Shown one piece after another: positions 8,594 to 20,272 of a stretch of DNA of 64,000 nucleotides (position 1 is its first letter; each line of letters begins with the position of its first letter). The translations under genes were made by a program, and so were the position numbers. The DNA is from Paenibacillus sp. J45TS6. GTDB lineage: Bacteria; Bacillota; Bacilli; Paenibacillales; Paenibacillaceae. The notes below the pieces were generated by a model that saw only the letters and a list, made by a program, of their open reading frames with translations, had not been told where the DNA came from and searched no databases. The stretch spans positions 186,001-250,000 of the forward strand of contig NZ_BOSJ01000005.1 in NCBI RefSeq assembly GCF_018403285.1, in the 5' to 3' direction.

Positions 8594-11500
8594 ATGGAGA
8601 TTACCAAAAGGGTTTTAAAGACTTGGCACTTAGTTGAAGCGTTGGTTCCAAGTGAAGTGCCCGGTAAGGGAGAAACGGTGAAAGGAAGTTATTTCACAGA
8701 CAATAAAAATCGGAACCGCACACGTTTGATTGATCTTAATGAAACTCCGTGGAAGAACGACATAGTAAAGGATAATGAAAACTCTCAGGTTCAATTCCGC
8801 TATTACTTCGCTTGTTTTGAGCATCATAAACTTGTCAGCTTTATACGTGAAGCTTTTATGAATAAGGATGAGATTGTTAATAAGGAAAATAAAACATTAT
8901 TTAGTTTTTCTTTTTTGGTTGATGATCAAGGTAATTATATAAAAGAGTCAATATTCGTTCCTTTTTTAATGTATGTAATACAATTTTTGGCGAAAACTTC
9001 AGAGGTGAAATATGAGGATCTGTTAACTCCTTTTCAAAGTAAATTGAAATTATTTGAAGAACAAGCACAAACCGTTTTTATTAATGGTGTAACAAAGGAA
9101 TCCTTACTCTTAATTCAACAAGTATACCAACAATTTTTTCATAGATTAGATGACAATTCATTACATTATTTAGAGATTGAAGTGTTGAAAGCTGGTCAAA
9201 TTTCTAAACAAAAGAATTTTAATAGCTTCTATATAAGTGACTTGGAACTGATCTTAAAGAAAGGAGAAAACGAAGCGCTCAGTCAGTTTGTAGAAGGAGT
9301 ACCTATAGAACAGCGCTTGAATATAAATGAAAATCAAGAATATATTGAAGATGTTTTACAGCCTATTCATTTACCGCATGGTAGGTGGCCATCTCCAGTA
9401 GAGCATAGACTATCTTTAATGCAGCAAGTTGCTGTAAATCAAATGTTTAATAGTAATCAAAAAATAAGTTCTGTTAATGGACCACCTGGCACAGGAAAGA
9501 CCACTTTATTAAAAGACATCTTTGCTGACATTGTAGTTCAAAGAGCTGAAACAATAGTGAAATTGGCTACTCCAACCCAAGCTTTCACAAAAGTAAAATC
9601 AATTCATTTAAATGGTAAGTTTTATCCCATCTATTTATTGGATTCAAATATTAAAGAGTATTCTATGGTAGTGGCTTCGAGTAATAATGGAGCAGTTGAA
9701 AATATCTCTAAGGATCTACCTAAACGAGATGAAGTTATACGTTCTTCGGGTAAAAGTAAGTTCAATCATTATGAAGAGTCGTACGCTGTAGAGGCGCAGG
9801 ATTTATCGATGTATCCGATTGCGGCAATGGATCTGTTAGGTAGTCATGATGAGGCATGGGGATTATTTTCAGGAGCTCTTGGTAAATCAGATAATATATC
9901 AACGTATGCTTGGAGTTTGTATAAAAGGAAAGAGGATGGAACTTCTTTTCTACAACAATTGGAACAAGACAGTAAACAGGTAAACACGAAGTCCTGGGAG
10001 AATGCTGTTAAAGAATTTGAAGATACGCTTAACTCGGTTAAGAAAAAAAAGGAGAGTCTCCAGAAATTTCACGACGAATATAAGAGTATAAAATCTTCTA
10101 TTGTCCTATTGAGAAAGTTAGAGGAACAGTTACCTGATCTTAATCAAGAACTAATGGATCTAGGGAACGAGAAGTCCCATTTAGAACAGCAAAAACAACT
10201 CACCGAACAACAAATTCAATCCCTGACAAAACTTTCTCTCTTACAAAAGATCTTAGGTAAAAAAGATACAAAAAAAATAGAATTAGAAAATGAATTCTAC
10301 GATATTATTACTCGATTGAAAGAAGTAGGGAATAAGTTTTATATAAAAAAGGCAGAGGTTGAAAAATCTAAAAAGATGATAGAAGAACTCAAAGAAAGGG
10401 AATCTGCTTTTGCAAAACAGCTGGAAGATTATAAAATGCAGGGGTTAATATTACCTGATGAAGATTATTGGTCGAACACACAACAGGCATACGAGTTTCG
10501 GCAATTAAATACGATTTGGCTTACAGATGAACTGAATTTCGAAAGAGGATTACTGTTTTTAAAGGCAATGAAAATCCATAAAATGATGTTGGCCTTCAAT
10601 TTTGAAGCCATTAAATCAACTTTACGCTTATTGATTAATCGTTCAAATTTAGATCTTAACGATATGGAACATAGAGAATACTTGAAGAATATGTGGCAAA
10701 CGGTTCATTTAATTACTCCTTTGGTAAGTACAACTTTTGCAAGTTTTAGTTCGATGTATAAAGGAATAGAAAAGGATTTTATTCAGTATTTATAGATGAG
10801 GCAGGACAAGCGAGTCCACAACAATCGGCGGGTGCAATATGGAGATCTAAAAATGTGGTAGTAGTAGGTGACCCAATTCAAATTGAGCCAGTTATCACCT
10901 TAGATCAAACCATTTTAGGAGATATTAAGAAATATTTTAACGTAAGTGATAGATATATTGGAATGGGATCCTCCGTTCAAACCATAGCCGATGCAGCTAA
11001 TCGATATGGAATGACGAGCGGTTATGGTCAATGGATTGGTATACCATTATGGGTTCATAGAAGATGCTTAAATCCTATGTTCACTGTGGCGAACGAAATA
11101 GCTTATGATAACAAAATGGTATTGGGTAAAGAGGGGCGAGGCAAGAGTATCTGGTATGACTGTAAAGGATCGGCTAAAAATCGTCAATTCGTGGAAGAAC
11201 AAGGAGAATTGGTGGCAGACCATATGATTGAACTATGGAAGAAAAACGCTGGTCCTCCCAATGTATATATAATTTCTCCGTTTACGGCAGTTAAGGAGGG
11301 CATTAAAAAAATTCTAAAAGCAAGATTGAAGAAATTGGGGATTTCTACAGAAATATTAAATGATTGGTTGAGGAATTCTGTAGGTACAGTCCATACCTTT
11401 CAAGGAAAAGAAGCAGATATTGTTTATTTAGTAACGGGAACCGACGAAAATGGAGATGGAGCAGCAAACTGGTCATGTTCCAAGCCTAATCTACTAAATG

Positions 11501-11640
11501 TAGCTGTGACACGCGCCAAAAAAGAGTTCTATGTAATTGGTGATTATCAGCGATTTTCTAAGAAACTTTACTATTCTTCTATTGTAGAAAACGTAGATGA
11601 AGTCAAAATTGGTAGTAGATTGGCCGTGAATACTCAATAA
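8594..11640 (+). pseudogene. UPF1/Dna2-type SF1 helicase, split by a frameshift
   Basis: The first part runs from ATG 8594 to a stop at 10795. It contains a long N-terminal region, Walker A GPPGTGKTT near residue 296 and a coiled-coil insertion near 460-640. The matching C-terminal part continues in another frame to 11640. It includes DEAGQASPQQ (Walker B/motif II), GDPIQIEP (motif III), VHTFQGKEADIVYL (motif V) and NVAVTRAKKEFYVIGD (motif VI). The frames meet at IQY just before FIDEAGQA; one extra T in the TTT near 10790 restores FIQYFIDEAGQA. The intact protein would be about 1015 residues. Every helicase motif is otherwise conserved, so the break is recent or a sequencing error. Confidence 0.8.
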
Positions 11641-11644
11641 AGTC

Positions 11645-11680
11645 GCAAAGGTAGCATGTTAGTTGAGCGGCTGCCTTTGT
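11645..11680 (+). terminator. Probable terminator after the helicase
   Basis: GCAAAGGTAGC pairs with GCTGCCTTTGT. The T tract is weak. Confidence 0.5.
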
Positions 11681-11808
11681 CCAATTATAGTTATCGAATA
11701 TGCAGTTAAACTATGTAGATAACCTTCAATATAATTCTATTTATGTAATGATTACCTACAATTTTATTATTGCTTAGATATTCGGTATATACCATCTTCG
11801 AAATCTGC

Positions 11809-11825
11809 TATAGCTAAAAACTATT
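11809..11825. promoter_or_regulatory. Imperfect inverted repeat before MetE-like gene 2
   Basis: TATAGCT, AAA, AACTATT has the same left half and spacing as the perfect repeat at 7184-7200. An extra ATAGCT half lies at 11833-11838. A TATATT at 11872-11877 may be the -10 of the downstream gene. Confidence 0.4.
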
Positions 11826-11910
11826 ACCTGTCATAGCTTATTGGTAGATCAGTATATTCCGTGAGATGTGCTATATTGAATTTACAATTTATTATACGAG
11901 GAGATAATCT

Positions 11911-13050
11911 ATGAGCACTCAAACCGAACCTAAAAAACGAACTGTTACTCCATTTAGATATGATATTGTTGGTAGCTTTCTACGCCCTCCTGCGTTGAAA
12001 GAGGCTAGATTTAAGTTCAAGAACGGCGATATTAACGCCGAGCAATTGAGAGAAGTAGAGGACGACGAAATCGTTAAACTCGTTCAGAAACAAAAAGAGG
12101 TTGGTCTTCAAGCGGTAACGGATGGCGAATTCCGCCGTTCATGGTGGCATCTAGATTTCTTCTGGGGGTTCGACGGTGTAGAGCGGACAATCATTGATCA
12201 AGGCTACCAATTTACTGGCGCGGAGTCGAGACCCGAAACTGCCCGATTGACCGGGAAAATAACTTATAGCAGCCATCCTTTCGTTGCCGATTATACATAT
12301 TTAAAAGAAGTTGCAGGTGAGGATGTCGTTGCACGTCAATCGATTCCTGCGGCTGCTCAATTCCTGTTCGAGCTGGACCGGGCAGAAAATAAGGAAATCA
12401 CGAAGTTGATATATCCCAATCGTGAAGAGCTGATTTCGGATATTGCCAAAGCATACAAAGCGTCGATTCTTGCCTTTTATGCAGCGGGTTGCCGCAGTAT
12501 TCAGATCGACGATTGTACGTGGGGAGCGCTTTGCGACGAACAGTTCATGGAAATTATGAAGCAAATTGGCGTAGATGTAGCTGAATATGCGAAGGAATTT
12601 GCAAAATTGAACGAGGAAGTGGTTTCAGGACTGCCGGATGATCTCGTTGTAACTACACATGTATGCCGCGGCAATTATGTTTCTACTTATGCAGGAGTAG
12701 GTGGAGGTTACGAGCCAATCGCGCAAACGCTTCTAAACATCAATAACTACACTGGCTACTATCTGGAGTTTGATACGGAACGGGCAGGAGATTTCAAACC
12801 ATTGCGCTTTCTGAAAGACAATCAGCTGGTCGTGCTGGGCCTATTTTCTTCCAAATTCGGTGAGCTTGAAAGCAAGGAAGATATTCTGAAACGGATCGAG
12901 GAAGCGAAGCAGTATGTCGATTTAAACCGGATATGCCTAAGCCCGCAATGCGGTTTTGCTTCCACGGAAGAAGGCAATCACCTGACAGAAGAGCAACAAT
13001 GGCGCAAGCTTGCGTATATTAAAGAAATTGCTGACGAGATCTGGAATTAA
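11911..13050 (+). CDS. MetE C-terminal-type methyltransferase (YxjG/YxjH family), copy 2
   Basis: A 379-residue paralogue of the gene at 7286 with the same order of motifs: DIVGSFLRP, TDGEFRRSWWH, the zinc-site segment TTHVCRGN and LSPQCGFAS. CGAGGAGAT lies just before the ATG. The two copies differ through their whole length, so they are not a recent duplication and may differ in substrate. A strong terminator follows. The function is inferred to be thiol methylation in methionine or methylated-sulfur metabolism. Confidence 0.85.
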   Translation: MSTQTEPKKRTVTPFRYDIVGSFLRPPALKEARFKFKNGDINAEQLREVEDDEIVKLVQKQKEVGLQAVTDGEFRRSWWHLDFFWGFDGVERTIIDQGYQFTGAESRPETARLTGKITYSSHPFVADYTYLKEVAGEDVVARQSIPAAAQFLFELDRAENKEITKLIYPNREELISDIAKAYKASILAFYAAGCRSIQIDDCTWGALCDEQFMEIMKQIGVDVAEYAKEFAKLNEEVVSGLPDDLVVTTHVCRGNYVSTYAGVGGGYEPIAQTLLNINNYTGYYLEFDTERAGDFKPLRFLKDNQLVVLGLFSSKFGELESKEDILKRIEEAKQYVDLNRICLSPQCGFASTEEGNHLTEEQQWRKLAYIKEIADEIWN

Positions 13051-13064
13051 TGATAAGTTAGATT

Positions 13065-13115
13065 AAAGCTCTTTAGCCGTGCGGATGATCATTCACACGG
13101 CTAAAGAGCTTTTTT
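13065..13115. terminator. Strong terminator between convergent genes
   Basis: AGCTCTTTAGCCGTG pairs with CACGGCTAAAGAGCT, followed by a run of T on the plus strand. It may also stop the minus-strand gene at 13154. Confidence 0.9.
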
Positions 13116-13153
13116 ATATAGATTGTGTTAAACACAGCCAGAGAGCGAAATAT

Positions 13154-13690
13154 TTAGAAAGGTAAGTCATTTAGTTTAATAGGTGTTAGTGCTTTACTCT
13201 CCCAATCGTCCCTAATTATTGCATAGCATATGGAGTCGGAAACACTGCCATCATCATTTTCCCAAGCGCATCGTAAGTAACCTTCTTTAACAAATCCGCA
13301 CTTATTAAGTGTTTTCCTCATCGCGATGTTATCACTTCGGGTATATGCTTCGATTCTTATCTTATTATCGGGTAACCCGAAAATGTAATCGGTAATCCAA
13401 CGAACAACTTTTGTTCCGTATCCTTTTCCTCTAACATTGTTATCTAAACGAATGTCAAACAAGGGGATCGTATCACTTATATCGTGAATAATTATCAAGC
13501 CGATTTTTTTATTTTTGTTTTCTATCCAGTATGTTTCCCTGTCTTCTTGATACCAACCCTCATTGTAAGCGTTAATAATTTGTCTCTGTGAGAGGTTGGG
13601 GTTTGAATGGAAATTCCAATAATGATTCGTCATAAAAGAGACCAACTCATCTAACTCATTTTCAAGTTTCTTAAAATTAAGTTCACTCAT
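13154..13690 (-). CDS. GNAT-family N-acetyltransferase
   Basis: A 178-residue acetyltransferase of the RimJ/RimL (Acetyltransf_3) type. It has the acetyl-CoA loop in RGKGYGTKVVRWI near residue 88 and the family end strand around NIAMRKTLNKCGFVKEGYLR. The ATG follows a GGGGGG-rich ribosome site. It is downstream of the GntR regulator on the same strand with a gap of about 38 bases, so the two could be one transcript. The substrate is unknown. Confidence 0.85.
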   Translation of the reverse strand: MSELNFKKLENELDELVSFMTNHYWNFHSNPNLSQRQIINAYNEGWYQEDRETYWIENKNKKIGLIIIHDISDTIPLFDIRLDNNVRGKGYGTKVVRWITDYIFGLPDNKIRIEAYTRSDNIAMRKTLNKCGFVKEGYLRCAWENDDGSVSDSICYAIIRDDWESKALTPIKLNDLPF

Positions 13691-13728
13691 GTTTCCCCCC
13701 CCTTAAACTATCAAAAGTGTGAAAAGTT

Positions 13729-14385
13729 TCAGCTCATGTCAGACAGGATACTACTTAAGCTATTCATCCAATTTTCTCGTAACATAGTAGTAGCCACTTG
13801 AAGATCTTTATTCTTAACTCCTTCGATAATTATATGATGTTCATTTAATGATTTTTGTTTAGGGCTTGCTTTATGAAAATAAAATGATTCAACACGAAGT
13901 ATCTTATCCTTTAATTTTGTTAGTATTTTTTCTAACTCTTTGTTGCTAGATAGATTTACGAGAGAGTTATGAAACTCAATGTCATACCTCAAACACTCTT
14001 TTGCGTTATCAGCCTCAATTGCATCACTATATTTCTTATTGATCTTCTCTAATTTCTTAATTTGACTAGGCGTTACAGATGAAATAGCGTCTTGTAGCGC
14101 AAGGGTTTCAAGAGCAACAACGATACTATAAATTTCTTTAGTTTCAGTGATATTAATAGGAGCAACCATGGTATAACTATTAGGCTTACTGATAATAAAC
14201 TCCTCGTCTTCTAACCTCAGCATTGCTTCCCTAACAGGTGTTCTACTTATTCCTAATTGATCAGATAGTTCAGCATCTTTAATTTTTCTGCCTGGTTCTA
14301 ATTCACCTGATATAATCGCATCTTTAATTATTTCATATGCATTGTTACGCATGGATACTCTGTTAATTTTTTTGTTTAAATCCAT
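13729..14385 (-). CDS. GntR-family regulator, FadR/FCD subfamily
   Basis: About 218 residues. The N-terminal winged helix carries ISRTPVREAMLRLEDEEFI, the GntR signature, and the C-terminal alpha-helical FCD effector domain carries the metal-site histidines in EFHNSL and NEHHIII. GTG 14394 and ATG 14391 are possible starts, but the AAAGG at 14394-14398 only leaves proper spacing for the ATG at 14385. It is divergent from the EamA transporter gene, and an inverted repeat sits between them, so it probably controls that exporter and itself. Confidence 0.85.
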   Translation of the reverse strand: MDLNKKINRVSMRNNAYEIIKDAIISGELEPGRKIKDAELSDQLGISRTPVREAMLRLEDEEFIISKPNSYTMVAPINITETKEIYSIVVALETLALQDAISSVTPSQIKKLEKINKKYSDAIEADNAKECLRYDIEFHNSLVNLSSNKELEKILTKLKDKILRVESFYFHKASPKQKSLNEHHIIIEGVKNKDLQVATTMLRENWMNSLSSILSDMS

Positions 14386-14422
14386 CTTCATCACCTTTGG
14401 AAAAACTTTACTTTATAAAAAC

Positions 14423-14439
14423 TGATATGTAATATATCA
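14423..14439. promoter_or_regulatory. Candidate GntR operator
   Basis: TGATAT (14423-14428), five bases, ATATCA (14434-14439) form a perfect inverted repeat between the divergent GntR and transporter genes. Confidence 0.4.
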
Positions 14440-14478
14440 ATTATGGAAGGAAATTTCAAGCATCGAAGGGAGTTTATC

Positions 14479-15387
14479 GTGAAATCAAGTACAATCAACA
14501 ATTTGCTAGTTGTCACCATAATATGTATATCGTTATCAGCGATCTTTGTAAAATTGTCTGATGCACCATCAACAGTCATGGTGATGTACCGTATGTTTTT
14601 AGGATGTTTGTTACTTTTACCTCTTTTTATAAAGCACAGAAATACGTTATCCAAGATAACAAAAAAAGAATGGGTTGCTTTACTTTTTGGAGGCATTTTT
14701 TTAGGCGGTCATTTTGGGTTGTGGTTTGAATCATTGAACCATACTTCAGTAGCCAGCTCCACTTTAATTTTGGCATTGCAACCTGCCATAGCATTAATTG
14801 GAGGGCTAATCTTTTTCAAAGAAAAAATGAAATTAAGCACAGTTTTAACTTTAGGAGTCGCTTTTATCGGTGTTTTAATTGTGGGCGGAGGCAACTTTGG
14901 TTTAGGTCAAGAGGTGTTTTTGGGTAATTTGCTATCATTATTTTCCGTTTTTTCAGTGGTTTTTTATTTATTAATTGGTCAAGGAAATGTTAAATCGATT
15001 AATCATTGGGTTTACAGTTTTATTGTTTTCTTTTTCGCAGGCTTAACTATGACAATATTCAACATGATCGGAAACATACCTATGACAGGATATACCGCAA
15101 ATGATTGGATCGTTTTTCTTTTACTCGCCATATTCCCAACAGGTGCACACATCATTTATAATCTTCTCCTGAACTATGTCAATACAACAACGGTCTCTAT
15201 GAGTACACTTGGAGAACCAGTAGGTGCTTCTCTCTTAGCTATGATATTCTTCAGAGAAATGTTGACTGTAGTTGAAGTTATTGGAGGTTCTCTGATCCTT
15301 ACAGGGATATACTTATTTCTTAGGTATCAAAGTGGTTCTAATCAAGTCCTATCAGAGCAGCCCAAAACTGTTAATAATAGTCAATAA
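14479..15387 (+). CDS. EamA/DMT-family transporter
   Basis: About 302 residues with ten hydrophobic segments arranged as two five-helix EamA repeats. Typical pieces are FVKLSDAPSTVMVMYRMFLG in the first half and GASLLAMIFFREMLT in the second. The longer frame begins at ATG 14443, but AGGGAG at about 14468-14473 places the start at GTG 14479. It faces the GntR gene. Members export amino acids, nucleosides or other metabolites; the substrate here is unknown. Confidence 0.85.
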   Translation: MKSSTINNLLVVTIICISLSAIFVKLSDAPSTVMVMYRMFLGCLLLLPLFIKHRNTLSKITKKEWVALLFGGIFLGGHFGLWFESLNHTSVASSTLILALQPAIALIGGLIFFKEKMKLSTVLTLGVAFIGVLIVGGGNFGLGQEVFLGNLLSLFSVFSVVFYLLIGQGNVKSINHWVYSFIVFFFAGLTMTIFNMIGNIPMTGYTANDWIVFLLLAIFPTGAHIIYNLLLNYVNTTTVSMSTLGEPVGASLLAMIFFREMLTVVEVIGGSLILTGIYLFLRYQSGSNQVLSEQPKTVNNSQ

Positions 15388-15416
15388 TAATAATATTTCT
15401 GCGGCTTTTCATGTAT

Positions 15417-15462
15417 AAAAGGGAACAAGTTCTTCTCCAAGGACAAGAACTTGTTCCCTTTG
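15417..15462. terminator. Bidirectional terminator
   Basis: AAAGGGAACAAGTTCTT pairs with AAGAACTTGTTCCCTTT between the convergent transporter and reductase genes. T-rich bases follow on both strands. Confidence 0.8.
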
Positions 15463-15533
15463 TCGTAAATGACAAGAACATAGTCGATAACTGATTAGTT
15501 GATGAGCATTATCTAGTGAAAAAATAGCTAATA

Positions 15534-16702
<1,169 letters not shown>

Positions 16703-17653
16703 ATGGTTGAAGAAATAGAAATCAGACAAAAAAACATTACAAAACTGATTAACCGCCATTGTAAACAACCAGGAGTATCAAAGACGATGATTCCTTCTTT
16801 GTTCCTTATTCGTTCGGATAAGATGCTTGAGCCAGCTTACAGAGTATTTAATCCTTCCTTTTGTTTTGTTACTCAAGGGTTAAAAGAAATCTACTTAGCT
16901 GAGGAGCGCCTGGAATATGGCCCGTCGAATTACCTGATAACCTCTATGGATCTTCCGGTGATTGGGCAGGTAATAAAGGCTTCACCTGAAGTTCCGTATT
17001 TGAGTTTAAAACTTGAGATAAATCAAAATGAAATTTTAGAGGTGTTGAAAGACGCTAAAATTCGTTCCAAAACAAAGGAGAATGCTTCAAGAGCCATGTT
17101 CGTCGGTCAGATCGAGTTATCGATATTGGATGCCGTGCTCCGTTTTGTTCAATTGCTCGATTCTCCTGAGGACATTCCGTTTCTTGCACCTATTCATAAG
17201 AAAGAGATCATCTATCGACTCCTTCAAGGACAATATGGCTGGGCGCTTGCACAAATTGCAATGGAAGGAAGCAGCGCCTATCGTATCAGGGGAGCAATTG
17301 ATCAAATTATCCAGCATTATGATCAACCTTTACGAATTGAAGAGCTTGCAGAAGTCGCTAATATGAGCACTTCTTCGTTCCATAGACATTTTAAAGAAAT
17401 CACGAACATGAGCCCTCTTCAATTTCAAAAACATCTTCGTTTACAAGAAGCCCGGAGTCTATTATTAATGGAGTCAGGGGATGCTACTGAGATTGCGTAT
17501 CGGGTTGGTTATGAAAGTGCATCCCAGTTTAGCCGTGAATATTCTCGAATGTTTGGTTTTCCTCCCAAGGCGGACATAAAGCGACTTAAAGAAAAGTTTG
17601 AGCCGATAGAGGGGAATATGGATCAAAAACTCATTGGAACATCCAATGCGTGA
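16703..17653 (+). CDS. AraC-family transcriptional regulator
   Basis: A 316-residue regulator. The N-terminal 190 residues fit the AraC_N domain (FVTQGLKEIYLAEERLEYGPS). The C-terminal double helix-turn-helix is complete, with EELAEVANMSTSSFHRHFKE and ATEIAYRVGYESASQFSREYSRMFG split by the usual linker. AAGGAGG precedes the ATG. It lies between two aldo/keto reductase genes, one divergent and one downstream on the same strand, and probably controls one or both. Confidence 0.9.
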   Translation: MVEEIEIRQKNITKLINRHCKQPGVSKTMIPSLFLIRSDKMLEPAYRVFNPSFCFVTQGLKEIYLAEERLEYGPSNYLITSMDLPVIGQVIKASPEVPYLSLKLEINQNEILEVLKDAKIRSKTKENASRAMFVGQIELSILDAVLRFVQLLDSPEDIPFLAPIHKKEIIYRLLQGQYGWALAQIAMEGSSAYRIRGAIDQIIQHYDQPLRIEELAEVANMSTSSFHRHFKEITNMSPLQFQKHLRLQEARSLLLMESGDATEIAYRVGYESASQFSREYSRMFGFPPKADIKRLKEKFEPIEGNMDQKLIGTSNA

Positions 17654-17692
17654 AAAGTGAAAATCTATTGATCACAGAAAACTTATCATAAT

Positions 17693-17729
17693 AAAAACGG
17701 TAGCGGCTCTTATTCCAGCTACCGTTTTT
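17693..17729 (+). terminator. Terminator after the AraC gene
   Basis: AAACGGTAGC pairs with GCTACCGTTT, followed by further T. Confidence 0.85.
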
Positions 17730-17904
17730 CGTTAACGAACAATATATGAGATCACTCAATCGCCGATAGACGTTATCCTATATTGCGGAGAGGATCGGGC
17801 AATGAAATGATACGAATAAGATAACACTTGTTCATCCATTTATTGCATAATAAAGAGGATATAGATAATGCGGATTGAAAACTAACGAAAGAGAGGATAA
17901 TTTA

Positions 17905-18885
17905 ATGGAATATGTGAAACTTGGAAACACAGGTTTAGATGTATCTAAGCTTTGTCTTGGATGTATGGGTTTTGGGGATGCAAAGCATTGGGTTCATCCA
18001 TGGGTACTTGATGAGGAAGGTTCTCGAACGATTATAAAAAAGGCTTTGGATGTAGGTATTAATTTTTTTGATACAGCAAATTGGTATTCGATAGGAAAAA
18101 GTGAAGAATTCCTAGGTCGAGCACTCAAAGATTATGCCAACCGTGATGAAATGGTTATTGCAACCAAGGTGTGGGGCCGTATGCATGAAGGTCCAAATGG
18201 TGCAGGGCTTTCTCGTAAAGCCATCATGAGTGAAATAGATAAAAGTCTTAAGAGACTGGGAACGGATTATGTTGATCTGTATATCATTCACCGATGGGAT
18301 TACAATACACCCATTGAAGAAACGATGGAAGCATTGCACGATATCGTAAAAGCAGGCAAGGCAAGATATATTGGTGCTTCTGCGATGTTTGCATGGCAGT
18401 TTCAAAAGGCATTACATGTAGCAGAAAAGAATGGATGGACGAAATTTGTGTCTATGCAGAATCACCTTAATCTCATTTACCGTGAAGAAGAGAGAGAGAT
18501 GCTACCTTTATGTAAGGAAGAAAAAATTGGGGTGACCCCATATAGCCCACTTGCATCGGGGAGATTGACGCGTGATTGGTCAGAAACTACACTTCGTTCC
18601 GAAACTGACCAAATTCAAAAATCTAAGTACGATGGGACTATGGATGCGGATCGGATCGTAGTAGAACGTGTTGCATCTATTGCTGAAAAGCTTGGCGTTC
18701 CCCGTACTCAAATTGCTCTTGCTTGGCTGCTGCAGAAAGAGGGTGTAACTTCTCCTATTATTGGTGCTACTAAGATATCTCACCTTGAAGTCGCGGTAGA
18801 ATCTTTATCGGTTACATTATCACCTAAAGAAATTGAGTTCCTTGAAGAGCCATACGTACCGCACCCAATTGTAGGTCACAATTAA
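17905..18885 (+). CDS. Aldo/keto reductase (AKR family, YajO/Gfo-like)
   Basis: About 326 residues. It has the long-form aldo/keto reductase pattern LGNTGLDVSKLCLGCMGFG, the catalytic D/Y in FFDTANWYS, K in VIATKVWGR and H in LYIIHRWD. It ends with the cofactor segment PIIGATKISHLEVAVESL. The in-frame TTG at 17875 is less likely than the ATG at 17905, which follows GAGAGG. It is closest in layout to 1-deoxyxylulose-5-phosphate synthase-type reductases (YajO), but the substrate is open. Confidence 0.88.
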   Translation: MEYVKLGNTGLDVSKLCLGCMGFGDAKHWVHPWVLDEEGSRTIIKKALDVGINFFDTANWYSIGKSEEFLGRALKDYANRDEMVIATKVWGRMHEGPNGAGLSRKAIMSEIDKSLKRLGTDYVDLYIIHRWDYNTPIEETMEALHDIVKAGKARYIGASAMFAWQFQKALHVAEKNGWTKFVSMQNHLNLIYREEEREMLPLCKEEKIGVTPYSPLASGRLTRDWSETTLRSETDQIQKSKYDGTMDADRIVVERVASIAEKLGVPRTQIALAWLLQKEGVTSPIIGATKISHLEVAVESLSVTLSPKEIEFLEEPYVPHPIVGHN

Positions 18886-18944
18886 TTGTTTAATATGTAA
18901 GTAAGTCTATTAAGTCATTATAACGAAACGTAGACGAATTCCTG

Positions 18945-18983
18945 AAAATCATTCATCCCATAAATGAGATGGATGGTTTTTCT
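18945..18983 (+). terminator. Probable terminator
   Basis: The imperfect stem CATTCATCCCA/TGAGATGGATG is followed by TTTTTC. Confidence 0.55.
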
Positions 18984-19087
18984 TTGTTTACGTGTCATTT
19001 TCATATTTAGTTAGTATTAGTTGGACAGAAGGGGGTGCTAATCTATAATAGGAATAATATGTATTTTCATAGGGGGGGAGAACTAGT

Positions 19088-20158
19088 ATGTTAAAAATGT
19101 ATACAGACCCTAAAGGGGAAGCTTATAAGCAAGTTATAGATTTAGCGATACAGAATTCGGAATGTTTTGTGCTGGGTTACAAAATGGGGGATTTACCTAG
19201 TCAGGATCAAAGGTATCAAAGCGTATTGGAAGAATTAAAACCATATTTAATGAAAACAATCGTGATACAAAACAACAATAGGGAGGAAGTCATACAAATA
19301 AGAGAAGCATATCGCAGCCATGCTTTTTATTGTTCGGGAACCTACTATTTTTATAAATCATGTGAAGAAAGTGGTCTCCTATTAAAGCGATTTGCAGGAA
19401 GCCTATCGGATTGGATTTTCCCCAATTTACCAGAAGACTTGTGCTTCTTAAAAAAAGATGGCGAAGACTATCTTTATTCCGTTGTACATGAGCATATGTA
19501 CGGGATAAATGTGTCAGAGAACGAAGCGATCGAGCTGATGGATCAAATTACAGGACTTTTCATAGAAATAGAGGCACATCGGGACTTCAATCGTCTGCTG
19601 GATGATGCTATTAAGCAAAAAACAGATCGGCTATATATAAGTGGATATAGACTGAAGAAGCTGCCAGATCGAATCAGCGAACTTACAGAGTTACGATGGT
19701 TAGAAATATTTGAACAAGATCTTTATCGGTTACCTCAAGCGTTGTTCGAGTTAAGTAAGCTAGAAAGTTTGAAGATCATGACAGCAGAACTTGAAAGCAT
19801 TCCGGAATCCATTGGTAAATTAAAGAACCTAAAAGAACTGCAAATCAGTTGTGCTAGTTCAGATAGACCGGATTCCACTTGGCGGATGAAATCAAAGGAA
19901 GAGATCAGTTTAAATCGTATTCCTCCTGAGATTGGAGAACTTGAGCAGTTGGAGCAGCTAACGATCAATTACACATCGATTCATGAACTACCAATTGAGT
20001 TAGAGAAACTCAAGCGACTCAGGTCTCTAGCAATAGTAAGTTGTATGATAGATCAAGAACCAGCTTTTCTTCAACGGATGAAGCAGCTAGAGTACGTTAA
20101 TGTGTCAAGGAATTCAATCTTCGAAAGTCTTGCTTTGAATGAATATGAAATGGATTAA
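19088..20158 (+). CDS. Leucine-rich-repeat protein
   Basis: A 356-residue protein without signal peptide or membrane segment. Residues about 180-345 hold six to seven LRR units of the L..LP..L..L..L pattern, for example LPQALFELSKLESLKI and IPPEIGELEQLEQLTI. The N-terminal 180 residues are not recognised. AGGGGGGGAG precedes the ATG. Bacterial intracellular LRR proteins of this kind have no general function. It appears monocistronic. Confidence 0.7.
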   Translation: MLKMYTDPKGEAYKQVIDLAIQNSECFVLGYKMGDLPSQDQRYQSVLEELKPYLMKTIVIQNNNREEVIQIREAYRSHAFYCSGTYYFYKSCEESGLLLKRFAGSLSDWIFPNLPEDLCFLKKDGEDYLYSVVHEHMYGINVSENEAIELMDQITGLFIEIEAHRDFNRLLDDAIKQKTDRLYISGYRLKKLPDRISELTELRWLEIFEQDLYRLPQALFELSKLESLKIMTAELESIPESIGKLKNLKELQISCASSDRPDSTWRMKSKEEISLNRIPPEIGELEQLEQLTINYTSIHELPIELEKLKRLRSLAIVSCMIDQEPAFLQRMKQLEYVNVSRNSIFESLALNEYEMD

Positions 20159-20272
20159 ATTATGTTTGAAAGCCCAAAGAGAGGGTAATTAAAGATATAG
20201 ATGTTATATTCAGTGTCTAATCATGAAGTAAATTAAATTGGATGGATGTAGAAGCATGATGTGCAGTCAAAG

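Noticed and set aside
8594-13050. Defence island around the helicase
   Set aside because: The helicase lies between two metabolic paralogues, without nuclease or other defence genes nearby.
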